This document shows, in pieces, positions 1 to 8,932 of a DNA stretch of 64,000 nucleotides (the stretch's first letter is position 1; every line of letters begins with the position of its first letter). A model generated the notes under the pieces. It did not search any database. It saw only the letters and a program-made list of their open reading frames with translations, and was not told the DNA's origin. Both the position numbers and the translations under genes were made by a program. Source of the stretch: Microglena sp. YARC (lineage: Eukaryota > Chlorophyta > Chlorophyceae > Chlamydomonadales > Chlamydomonadaceae); contig CM039464.1 in the NCBI GenBank assembly GCA_022414725.1, forward strand, positions 35,414,671 through 35,478,670, in the 5' to 3' direction.

Positions 1-483
1 CGACGCTGCATAGGACTTGTTCATGTTTTTTTTACTGCTGAAGACAGCGAGCAGCTAAGTTGCTGGCTGGAAGCATGTAACCAAGTTCAAGTTCAGGTGA
101 AACAGTACACATGTCAACGTATACATGTATCATTCTCCTCACTGATTCTTCGGACCACCATCCTGTTGCAATGGACATTGCAATCTTCCATAATATGATA
201 TCGATTAAATTATCATTGTACAGAAGCAGAACATACATTGTGAATTCAGTGTAAACATGTATCATACCGGGAGTAAAAAAAAAAGAGGGGGACACCCCGG
301 GGACACCTATCCCTAAAACACCTGGGGGGGGCTGACCCTCCCCCCCCCCCCCCCATTTAAATCGAAATACCCCCTTTTTGAAAAACTTAGATATGGATTG
401 TGGGGGTTTACAGTATGGCGCACGTAATGGCCTCCTCGGAATTCCCACACAGAGATTGTCTGATAGTCAAAATTCAGTTTTTC
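1..483. other. Non-coding, fragments of dispersed repeats
   Basis: No credible gene. The first ~100 bases (GCTGGCTGGAAGCATGTAAC and surroundings) recur in diverged form near 14990-15055, 38030-38065 and 43235-43310, so this is a dispersed repeat. From about 120 to 260 there is one unit of the array that fills 1256-2000 (ACCACCATCCTGTTGCAAT, ATAATATGAT). A run of Cs lies at about 338-353. Confidence 0.6.
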
Positions 484-845
484 AACCCCATTCACCCAAC
501 AACCCACCCACCCACCCACCCAAGGGGTGGATACTTATTGCATAAGGTCCAAAGTGGTGCCAATGGACTGCTCTTGCCAAGGCCTTCTCATGGGTGGTCT
601 CATAATGTCATTTGGAGGTCTGAGTAAAAAGTGAGAAAACAACTGAGGAAGGCTGACCCCATTCACCCAGGCACCCACCCAAGGGTAGATACTTATTGCA
701 TTCACCCACCCAAGGGGTAGATACTTATTGCATAAGGTCCAAAGTGGTGCCAATGGACTGCCCTTACCAAGGCCTACTCAAGGGTGGTCTCAGAATGTCA
801 TTTGGAGGTCTGAGTACAAAGTTAGAAAAAACCTGAGGAGGGCTG

Positions 846-846
<1 letters not shown>
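484..846. repeat. Two-copy tandem duplication (~200 bp) with CACCCA tract
   Basis: Two copies of a unit that runs from a CACCCA-rich stretch through GATACTTATTGCATAAGGTC, a CAATGGACTGC core and GTCATTTGGAGGTCTGAGTA to GAGGGCTGACCCC. The second copy ends in the long C homopolymer. Non-coding. Confidence 0.7.

Positions 847-877
<31 letters not shown>
847..877. repeat. Poly-C tract, 31 bases
   Basis: Uninterrupted C run directly after GGGCTGA. It is one of several very long G/C homopolymers in this window (see 15548, 32167, 28604, 42128). Confidence 0.95.
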
Positions 878-881
<4 letters not shown>

Positions 882-1009
882 TGAGGTGCTCAGAATGACA
901 TGAAAAATGTCTCACAATACCGCAATGATACATGTGATTACAGCCCCATTATCAGAAAAAATCAATCGGGAGAAGTGAAAATTTTGAGGCCTTGACACCT
1001 CCTGATCAT

Positions 1010-1255
1010 ACATTGTGAATTCAGTGTAAACATGTATCATACACTGTGAATTCAGTGTAAACATGTATCATACATTGTGAATTCAGTGTGAAAATGTATC
1101 ATACATTGTGAATTCAGTGTGAACATGTATCATACATTGTGAATTCAGTGTAAACATGTATCATACATTGTGAATTCAGTGTAAACATGTATCATACATT
1201 GTGAATTCAGTGTGAACATGTATCATACATTGTAAATTCAGTGTATTAAACATGT
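1010..1255. repeat. ~32-bp minisatellite, about 8 copies
   Basis: Unit contains ATTGTGAATTCAGTGTAAAC followed by ATGTATCATAC. Copies differ by single bases (AAAC or GAAC after the GTGT). The same core is found in the longer-period array that follows, so this looks like a local expansion of part of that unit. Confidence 0.85.
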
Positions 1256-2000
1256 ATCATTCTTCTGACTGACCTTTCCGCCCACCATCCTGTTGCAATC
1301 AAAATTAGAATCTCCGATGATTAAGTAATGATTAAATTCATGAAGTGTAATGATTGAAATAAAATGATTAAATTCATGAAGTGTAATGATTGAAATAAAA
1401 TTGTACAGAAGCGCTTATGAAGAGTAACATAAATGGTGAATTCAGCATATACGTGTATTATTCTCCTCACTGAACTCTCTGACCACCATCCTATTGCATT
1501 CGAAATTGCTATGTCCTATAATATGATTAAATTATCATTGTACAGAAGCGGAACAGTAATGTTGAATTCAGCTCTGACCACCATCCTGTTGCATTAAAAA
1601 TTTCTGTCTCCTATAATATGGTAATGATTAAATATCATTGTACATCAGAAAAACATAATTGGTGGATTCAGTGTGTAAATGTATCTTTCGTCTGACTGGT
1701 TCCTCTGACCACCATCCTGGTGCATTAAAACATTCCATCCCCTATAATATGGTAATGATTAAATATCATTGTACATCAGAAAAACATAATTGGTGGATTC
1801 AGTGTGTACATGTATCATTCATCTAACTGACCTCTCTGACCACCATCCTGGTGCAATCAAAATTGCAGTCTCCTATAATATGATCATATGATTAAACAAT
1901 CATTGTACAGAAGTGGAACATAAATGGTTGATTCAGTGTCAACATGTATCATTCATTCATTCATCTAACTGACCTCTCTGACCACCATCCTGGTGCACTC
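1256..2000. repeat. Degenerate ~110-bp tandem array, 6-7 units
   Basis: Each unit carries CTGACCACCATCCTG(T/G)TGCA, then CCTATAATATGAT, ATTAAAT(A)ATCATTGTACA and a GTGTACATGTATCAT end. The last unit runs into the candidate exon at 2011, so the array probably lies in an intron just upstream of it. Confidence 0.7.
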
Positions 2001-2010
2001 CTTAATGCAG

Positions 2011-2050
2011 GCAGTAGGTCTGGGGACAGCAACTGGCATCAACATCTCAA
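2011..2050 (+). CDS. Candidate orphan micro-exon (40 nt)
   Basis: Bounded by an acceptor (CTCCTTAATGCAG) and a strong donor (GTAAGT). One frame reads AVGLGTATGINIS with no stop. I cannot assign it to a family; a Gly/Ala-rich start of a membrane segment would fit. The donor lies inside the 8-bp target duplication of the transposon at 2056. Neighbouring exons were not found on either side. The call rests only on splice-site quality and the abrupt end of the upstream repeat array. Confidence 0.35.
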
Positions 2051-2055
2051 GTAAG

Positions 2056-2825
2056 TAGGGAATGGCAATGAGATATCATATGAGCCAGTTTGACTAGGCT
2101 AAATTTAGTTGTATACAATAGCATATGATGCAGTTCGTGTTATATCAAATGATATCATACTCGCCTTTGGTCAGCATTACATTAGGCTTGTTCAAAAGTC
2201 CCGATGCTGACAAAAATTAATTGGGCTAACAAGCTTTTCCGGGGCTTCGGCCATTTTGTATTTTGCCGCTTTCAAGCCCCTGCGAGCATGTCGTAACATG
2301 GTGGGATTCAAGTGCTTCCCGCATGGTTTGTTTACCAGACTCGTGTTGCATGCACAGGATACACCAATTCAAATCTGAACTGTCTCTTGGGGATCCATGC
2401 AAGGTGCCAAGTGCTCATGTAGGGTGCTAGGAAATAGGGACTACAGGCATCCAAGTGAGCATGTGTGCCCACAGCACACACCAGCATCAGAGTACCACAC
2501 GATGTGAAGTAGCCTGGACCTCTGGATGCATCCATGCATGCAATAGGTAATTTGGGGAGGGGGTGCATTGTGTACTATAAGGGACTTGTGGCATGCCCCA
2601 AACTCCCATGTTACTTGACCAGCCCAATGGAAAAAAATCACCAACTGCTTTATATCTTCCTTGTCAAGGCTTCTTACAATATGATGGGGCATGCATTAAA
2701 CAATTCATCACACAAGCACTCATACTGCATATTACATGTGTGGTTCAAGAATGTTACTAGCCTGATTTATTTTTTAGAAAAATCCAAAGACTTTTGAACA
2801 AGCCTACATGATATGCCAATCCCTA
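2056..2825. mobile_element. hAT-type MITE (ATATGATATCAT family) split by a nested element
   Basis: Begins TAGGGAATGGCA and ends TGCCAATCCCTA. Flanking 8-bp duplication is CAAGTAAG (2048-2055) and CAAGAAAG (2826-2833). The body shares TTTGACTAGGCTAAA and ATACTCGCCTTTGGTCA with relatives at 13046, 27000, 55285 and 55769. The stretch 2183-2806 is a second element inserted near its 3' end. Removing that restores the usual end GGTCA-CATTACATGATAT-CCA-TCCCTA seen at 55769-55951. Confidence 0.8.
2183..2806. mobile_element. ~620-bp TIR element nested in the MITE
   Basis: Perfect terminal inverted repeats TAGGCTTGTTCAAAAGTC and GACTTTTGAACAAGCCTA. The right-hand ~200 bp recur in reverse orientation at about 20420-20640. 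No transposase is visible. The short open frames inside are not convincing. The target duplication is short and ambiguous (CAT or TACAT). Confidence 0.7.
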
Positions 2826-2867
2826 CAAGAAAGCCCGCAATCTGCTTGTCATATCTGACACTTAATA

Positions 2868-3056
2868 ACGCCTGGTGGGGCGTGGTGTTAAGGGAGCCCG
2901 TCGTATGCGTGTGGGGGGCGGTCTCCTACCTCAATTGGACAAGCTACCATCGCGGTTGACAACGACCTGCAACGCCAAGAGCGACCCAAAGGGGGAGTCG
3001 AACCCCCGACTCTTCATCCTCGAGCGATTTGGTCTACCACTAGACCATTGTTTATC
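2868..3056 (-). mobile_element. tRNA-derived SINE, full-length copy
   Basis: Read on the - strand it starts with a tRNA-like head. The A-box-like TGGTCTAGTGGTAGA lies near 3050-3036, and a perfect T-arm-like GGGGGTTCGACTCCCCC lies near 3010-2990, containing the B box GGTTCGACTCC. A body (GCGTTGCAGGTCGTTGTCAA) follows, then a tail GGCTCCCTTAACACCACGCC ending CACCAGGCGTTAT. A near-identical copy lies at 31446-31640 (+), and tails alone lie at 14512, 29493, 30045 and 53393. Confidence 0.85.
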
Positions 3057-3257
3057 ACTGAATAGACTACTATAGTGTACTATACTAAAGGTCACATGTA
3101 CCACCCTGCTGGAAAGCTTATTGCTGTTATCTCTAATGTAAGTTGCTGCAGTCCAGGAGTAGGCCAAATAGGGACTTGTCCAACCATGATATCAGGAGGG
3201 GCAAAAACGAAAACAGCACTGATGAAGTGAACCCCAAACAATATAAATAACCTACGG

Positions 3258-3473
3258 CAGGGATATGTTTTTCCTCTATATATAGCGATCGCTAGTTTTG
3301 ACCCAGTTTTGGAGAAATTATCGCTGTAAAAAAGTAGAAAAAAATGCTTTGCCCCAAATGTCCCCCAAAAGCTACAAAAAACTACAAAAACCACTAAAAC
3401 GCTGTCCCCGGAGGAGGCCTAGAACCATAACGCTAGAAAAACCTCACTTTCAGATTTGAAAAAATAATCACTG
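3258..3473. mobile_element. hAT-type MITE, CAGGGAT termini, perfect 8-bp TSD
   Basis: Begins CAGGGATATGTTTTTC and ends AATAATCACTG. It is flanked by ACCTACGG on both sides (3250-3257, 3474-3481). The body contains TATATAGCGATCGCTA and a GGAGGAGGCCTAGAACC segment. Relatives or fragments are seen around 4240-4439, 12875-13000, 16975-17212, 26245-26480, 27835-27990 and 53041-53150. Confidence 0.8.
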
Positions 3474-3657
3474 ACCTACGGTTATGGATAAAATAGCACA
3501 ATCATAATATAAATGACCTATGGTCGTTATCACAATAGTTATTTTATTATATAAATGACCTATGGTCATCAACAAAAGTAAAATCATAATAGAAATTACC
3601 TGTGGTTATGATCGCAACAGTTATTTGATCAAAATGAATCTATCAATCAATCAATCT

Positions 3658-3692
<35 letters not shown>

Positions 3693-4023
3693 TCTTTAAT
3701 TTATCTGCCTGGAGTATATCCCATATTCTAGTTTACATACTTAAATACGTCACTTTGAGCTGACAAAATGTCAGCCACAGTCACAATCCACACACCATCC
3801 TTCTCTTTCCCTCTACAAGCAGCAGCTTCTATGCAGCTCCCCTGGCTTGCTTCTCAGCCAAATCTAAAACAAAGTAGTGCATATGGTAGCTGACAGCATT
3901 AGCTTTTCGGATATGTTGACATCTTGGGGCTTGGCCCAATGGCTGGCTCAGGGAGCTGGCTAGAAGCTGCTCTGCTCATAGCGGAAAAGAAAAGCTATGC
4001 CACATGTATAACCTGACCCCTAC
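3474..4023. other. Non-coding; short direct repeats, (CAAT)n, MITE remnant
   Basis: Three or four imperfect repeats of ATAAATGACCTATGGTC at 3480-3620, a (CAAT/CAAC)n run at about 3640-3690, then a copy of a dispersed repeat at about 3815-3990 with AGCAGCTTCTATGCAGCTCC at one end and GAGCTGGCTAGAAGCTGCTC at the other. That repeat recurs at 19850, 27735, 29585, 35575, 52865 and 55536. No gene seen. Confidence 0.6.
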
Positions 4024-4210
4024 CAGGGTACTACTTCTTGGCAAATTGGTCAGCGCTTAGAGCGCACAAACGTCAAATTGGTCAGCGCTTTGTAGTGCAA
4101 AAAGCGCAAAAACTGCGCGCTGCGTTCACAGGGGGTTGAAAAAACTGCGCGAAACGCGCAGAGGGGCTCAAAAAGGCACCGCGCTGCCGCGCGCGCTTGG
4201 TAGTACCCTG
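4024..4210. mobile_element. hAT-type MITE, GCGC-rich family (copy 1)
   Basis: TIRs CAGGGTACTAC and GTAGTACCCTG. Flanks resemble each other at 6 of 8 positions (ACCCCTAC, AACACTAC). The body is dense in GCGC (TGGTCAGCGCTT, GTGCAAAAAGCGCAAAAACT, CACAGGGGGTTGAAAAAACT). Six copies occur in the window. Confidence 0.85.
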
Positions 4211-4504
4211 AACACTACCCATGTGATCAACCCCCTCATAGGCAATGTTTTTTTAAAATCTGAAAGTGTTTTTTCTAGCTTCATGGTTTTAGACCTCCTC
4301 CTGGGGGAGCGTTTTATAGCTTTTTAGGGCCATTTAGGGCAAACAAACAAGTTTGTTGTATGATTGTTCTGTCGGCAGTTTGGGAAAAAAAGGGATCAAA
4401 AGTAGCGATCGCTATCTATAGCGGAGAAAACAATCCCTGATCTACCCCCTCACAGGCACTATTCTTTTCCGATGATGCCTCACCATTCTGCGGCTGCATG
4501 GCAC
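4211..4504. other. Decayed CAGGGAT-family MITE in reverse orientation
   Basis: Roughly 4240-4439 matches the element at 3258 in reverse (AAATCTGAAAGTG, GACCTCCTCCTGGGGGAGCG, AGTAGCGATCGCTATCTATA) and ends AACAATCCCTG. A ~25-bp duplication (GATCAACCCCCTCATAGGCA, GATCTACCCCCTCACAGGCA) flanks it. Confidence 0.6.
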
Positions 4505-4850
4505 CAGGGTACTTTAAATGGCAAAATTGGCCACCGCTTTAGCGCACTTGAAAACAAAAAATTGCGCTTTGTAGTGCAAAAAGCGCACAAATTGCTCGCT
4601 GCGCCCACAGGGGGTTGCAAAAAACTGCGCTTAAAGCGCAGAGGGGGTCTAAAAGTCAGCGCTCAAAAGCGCAAAAGCGCGCGCTTTGAATTACCCTGCA
4701 TGGCTCTAGCTGAACTAGTCAGAAATATCCCCCTGAACCTTCCGGCCTCCACGCTAAGCGCTCAGTGGGTTCTAGGGGCAGCGTGCCGCACTGGGGTAGC
4801 ACCGAGTTGCTCAATTTGTGACATGTCGCATAAAAACATGTGCTAACAGA
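4470..4850. repeat. Dispersed repeat interrupted by a MITE
   Basis: 4470-4504 plus 4699-4850 together match 32850-33015 (GCCTC-CCATTC, CTGGTCAGAAAT-CCCCC, GCACTGGGGTAGCACCGA). The copy at 32850 has no insertion and serves as an empty site for the MITE at 4505. Confidence 0.75.
4505..4698. mobile_element. hAT-type MITE, GCGC-rich family (copy 2)
   Basis: Begins CAGGGTACTTTAAATGG and ends TTTGAATTACCCTG. Target duplication CATGGCAC (4497-4504) and CATGGCTC (4699-4706). The related sequence at about 32885 lacks the element, which supports the boundaries. Confidence 0.9.
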
Positions 4851-5223
4851 GTCTGTATCTAGTCTTACGCTACTGCTCCAACCTCGTCTCACATTCGCTA
4901 TGTATCAGCCCATGGTAGGGGGCTATCCATAGGATATTCTCCCCCCTCTCCTTCCACCCAATTGGTTTGCCTGGAATACAGTTCCTTCAAAAACGTACTT
5001 CAAATAGTTATGCTGCCAAGTTTGGGGGCCACCCAGCCACCCACCCACCACCAACCCAAATGACCCCCCACACACACCACACACACCACACACACACACG
5101 CACGCATGCACACACATCACCTACACACACCTCGTCCTACAGTCCCTCCCTCCCCACTACCCTCACCCCTACCCCTCACCCCTACCCCCACCCCTACCCC
5201 CACCCCACCCCCATTGCCAACAG
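4851..5223. other. Upstream region of coiled-coil gene; microsatellites
   Basis: CCAACCTCGTCTCACATTCG followed by CTATGTATCAGC near 4880-4905 echoes the exon sequence CAACCTCGTCTCACCGCCCG with CGTCTCAGC at 5260-5290. It is followed by (CACA)n and by CCCCTACCCC repeats ending in CCATTGCCAACAG, a plausible 3' splice site. No first exon with a Met start was identified. Confidence 0.4.
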
Positions 5224-7546
5224 GACCTGTGTCCAGTCACTTGCTGCTGCTGCTGCTGCAACCTCGTCTCACCGCCCGTACGTCTCAGCATATGCTAGAA
5301 AAGCAGCCAAGCCATCTCCCATCAAGAAGAAGAAACGCATCGCGCAGCATTCCCACGCCGGGGTTGGGAGTCTACACAGGGTGGTGCTAAACTCCCCAGG
5401 CTCCTTCAAGATCCCCAACAGGGTGTTCCCTCCACGCTTCACATCTCCCAAAGATGCTCAACCTCCCAGGCCCCTTCGAGATGTCCCCAACAATATGTCC
5501 CAATTCCACGCCGGGGTGAGACATCTACACAGAGCAGCGCTCAACTACCCAGGCTCCTTCCCCAGCAATATGTCTCAATCTCAACAGTGTGTCCCAATCC
5601 TTTCCGAACAATATGTCCCAAGCAAGATGTTTTATTCCCACTTCATGGCTACCAAGAGGAGAGCTCTGCTCTGGTCTCCGTGCCTCTCTCCGAACAAAGT
5701 GTCACATTTTGCTGGGCTAGCATCTGTCAGGAGGGCATAAGAGGCCAAGCTGGCATCTAAAAAGGAGGCTCACATGGATGAGCTGGCATCTGTCAGGGAT
5801 CCACACTCTGCTGAGCTGGCTTCTGTCAGGAAGGCTCATGTGGCTGAGCTGGCATCTGTCAGTGAGACACACTTTGCTGAGCTGGCTTCTGTCAGGAAGG
5901 CTTATGTGACTGAGCTGGCATCTGTCAGTGAGACACACTTTGCTGAGCTGGCATCTGTCAGGAAGGCTCATGTGGCTGAGCTGGCATCTGTCAGGGATCC
6001 ACTCATGGCTGAGCTGGCCTCTGTTAGGGAGGCACACTCTGCTGAGCTGGCATCTGTCAGGGATCCACTCATGGCTGAGCTGGCATTTCTCAAGGATACA
6101 CACTTTGCTGAGCTGGCAGCTGACAGGGTGTCATACGTGGCTGAGCAAGAATCTGGCAAGGAGGCTTTCGAGACTGAGGTAGCATTTCTCAAGGATGCGC
6201 ACTATGCTGAGCTGGCAGCTGACAGGGTGTCATATGTGGCTGAGCAAGAATCTGGCAAGGAGGCTTTCGAGACTAAGGTAGCATTTCTCAAGGATGCGCA
6301 CTTTGCTGAGCTGGCAGCTGACAGGGTGTCATACGTGGCTGAGATAGAATCTGGCAAGGAGGCTTGTGAGACTCTGGTGGCAGAAGTCAATCATATTCTC
6401 AATGATCTAGAATCTTCCAGCGAGGCACGGGTGGATGAGCTGGCATCTGACAGGGAGTCACACTTGGCTGAGCTGGCATCTGGCAGGCAGTCACACTTGG
6501 CTGAGCTGGCATCTGGCAGGCAGTCACACTTGGCTGAGCTGGCGTCTGTCAGGAACAAGATCTCTCGAATTGAGACTTGCAACTCCGCACACTCTGGTCT
6601 TGCTGACCCGACTGCCCAACAAGCCAAGCCAACCCGAACAAGCCAAGCCAGCCCGACTTGCAACTCCGCACACTCTGGTCTTGCTGACCCGACTGCGCAA
6701 CAAGCCAAGCCAACCCGAACAAGCCAAGCCAACCCGACTTGCAACTCCGCACACTCTGGTCTTGCTGACCCGACTGCGCAACAAGCCAAGCCAACCCGAA
6801 CAAGCCAAGCCAACCCGACTTGCAACTCCGCACACTCTGGTCTTGCTGACTACTACAAGAGTTGCTTAGACCAGACAGCTAGCGAGCTTTATCGAGTGGA
6901 GCAAGAGCTTAGAGATGTGGAGAGGGAGAAGGAACAGACTGAGGGACAGCTTACAGATATGCAGAGGGAGAAAGAGCAGGCAGAAAGGCAGCTTACAGAT
7001 ATACAGAGGGAGAAAGGGCAGACAGAGCGACAGCTTAGAGTGGTGCAGAGGGAGAAAGAGCAGGCAGAGGGGCAGCTAACAGTTATGCAAAGGGAGAAAG
7101 AGCAGGCAGAGCGACAGCTTAGAGTGGTGCAGAGGGAGAAAGAGCAGGCAGAGGGGCAGCTAACAGTTATGCAGAGGGAGAAAGAGAAGGCAGAGAGGCA
7201 GCTTGCAGATGTGGAGTGGGAGAAAGAGCAGACAGAGCGTCAGCTTGAAGATGCGCAGAGGGAGAAGGAGCAGACTGACAGCGCACTGCATCGTGTGAAA
7301 GCAGAGCTGGAAGGTGTGGATAGGGAGATGGACCAGACCCAGGATGACCTGTGTTGGCTGGAGCGAGAGCTTGTTCGGGTTGACATGGAGAGAGATGCCG
7401 AAGCCCACGGGCACGTGGAGCAGGTGAAGGGACTGAACCAGGAGATAGAGGCTCTAGTGCGCAGCCTGATGTCAGAGAGGGAGGAGTTGTGTCGTGTATA
7501 TGCACAGGAGATTCAACGGCTGGAGGGATAGAGGGAGGCGATGCAG
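5224..7546 (+). CDS. Coiled-coil/Ser-Pro-repeat protein, exon A (5' end uncertain)
   Basis: I do not recognise this gene by family. After CCAACAG the frame reads an Ala run, then a basic KPSPIKKKKR patch that could be a nuclear signal. From 5741 come about 30 degenerate copies of an 8-11 residue unit (ELASVRKAHV type). Next are about three 27-residue repeats (81 bp, SAHSGLADPTAQQAKP core), then ~200 residues of 14-residue heptad-like repeats (QREKEQAERQL). This is strongly predicted coiled coil, so a filament or scaffold role is likely. The exon ends phase 0 at GATGCAG|GTAGGGGG. Two in-frame stops interrupt it: TAA at 5738-5740 and TAG at 7529-7531. No TGA occurs in frame. Either the locus is decayed or these codons are read; replacing both with Gln gives smooth coiled-coil sequence. 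The true start lies upstream and was not found. Confidence 0.6.
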
Positions 7547-8932
7547 GTAGGGGGAAGCTAGTCAGCACTTCTTTTCCTAAACCACCAAAAACTAAACCAA
7601 CTAAACCTCAAGCCACCTAAACCCCAAACCACCTAAGTGTAAACCACAGAAACCCAAGTGCTGACCAGCTAAGTGTTGACCAGAGAAAGGCTGACCAGCT
7701 TCCCCCTACTGGTAATGCAGGAGTCCCACAGAAGCCAACCCAAACCATCCGAACCTAGACCACCAAAACCTAAACCACCTAAACCCAAGTGCTGACCAGC
7801 TTCCCCCTACCAGTGATGCAGAAGGCTCACAGGAGTGAGGTGGTGATGCTGGAGCCTGGAGGACAAGCTGGCAATACTGTCAGTACATCAATGCCCACTT
7901 CAACAGTACATGAATACCCACTTCGAAAGCCTGTTCCGAGAAGCGCTTGCCAACCCAAACCATCCAAATCTAGACCACCAAAACCTACACCACCTAAACC
8001 CAAGTGCTGACCAGCTTTCCCCTACTGCTGATGCAGGAGTCCCACAGAAGCGAGGTGGTGATGCTTGAGGACAAGCTGGCAATACTGTCCAGCATGAATG
8101 CCCACTTCGAAAGCCTGTTCCAAGAAGCGCTTGCCAACCCAAACCATCCATACCTAGACCACCAAAACCTTAACCACCTAAACCCAAGTGCTGACCAGCT
8201 TCTACCTACTGGCGATGCAGGAGGCTCACAGGAGCGAGGTGGTGAGGCTTGAGACCAAGCTGGCAATACTGTCAAACATGAATGCCCACTTCCACAGCCT
8301 GTTCCAAGAAGCACTTGATAGCCCAAACCATCGAAACCTGAACCACCTAAACCCAAGTGCTGACCAGCTTCTACCTACCTGCGAAGCAGTTGGCTCACAG
8401 GAGCGAGGTGGTGATGCTTGAGAACAAGCTGGCAACACTGTCAAACATGAATGCCCACTTCGAAGGCCTGTTCCAAGAAGCCCTTGCCAACCCAACCATC
8501 CAAACCTAGACCACCAAAACCTGAACCACCCAAACCCAAGGGCTAACCAGCTTCCCCCTACCAATGATGCAGGAGGCTCACAGGAGTGAGGTGGTGATGC
8601 TGGAGCCTGGAGAACAAGCTGGCAATACTGTCAGTACATGAAAGCCCACTTTGAAAGCCTGTTCCTAGAAGCCCTTGCCAACCTAAATCACCAGAAACCA
8701 AACCACCTAAACCCATTGCTGACCAGCTTCCCCCTACCAGTGATGCAGGAGGCTCACAGAAGCGAGGTGGTGATGCTTGAGGACGAGCTGGCGATACTGT
8801 CCAGCATGAATGCCCACTTCGAAAGCCTGTTCCAAGAAGTGCTTGCCAACCCAAACCATCCATACCTAGACCACCAAAACCTTAACCACCTAAACCCAAG
8901 TGCTGACCAGCTTCTACCTACCGACAATGCAG
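7547..8932 (+). other. Introner-derived intron with an 8-fold acceptor/exon-start array
   Basis: Starts GTAGGGGGAAGCTAGTCAGC directly at the donor. The inverse, ending GACCAGCTTCCCCCTAC, sits at 7691-7709 and is followed by TGGTAATGCAG, which duplicates the exon end GGCGATGCAG. The segment 'AACCACCTAAACCCAAGTGC... CCCCCTAC ... ATGCAG + exon start' is then repeated about every 180 bp. AG acceptors end at 7720, 7821, 8036, 8220, 8389, 8572, 8748 and 8932. Each repeat carries ~100 bp of the next exon (EAHRSEVVMLED ... FESLFQEALAN) before running back into intron sequence. Only the last copy continues into unique exon. Confidence 0.85.

Noticed and set aside
2990..3056. Functional tRNA gene
   Set aside because: The head has A- and B-box-like sequences but continues into a repeated body and tail shared with other copies, and I cannot fold a full acceptor stem. 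Called as SINE. Same for 31446.
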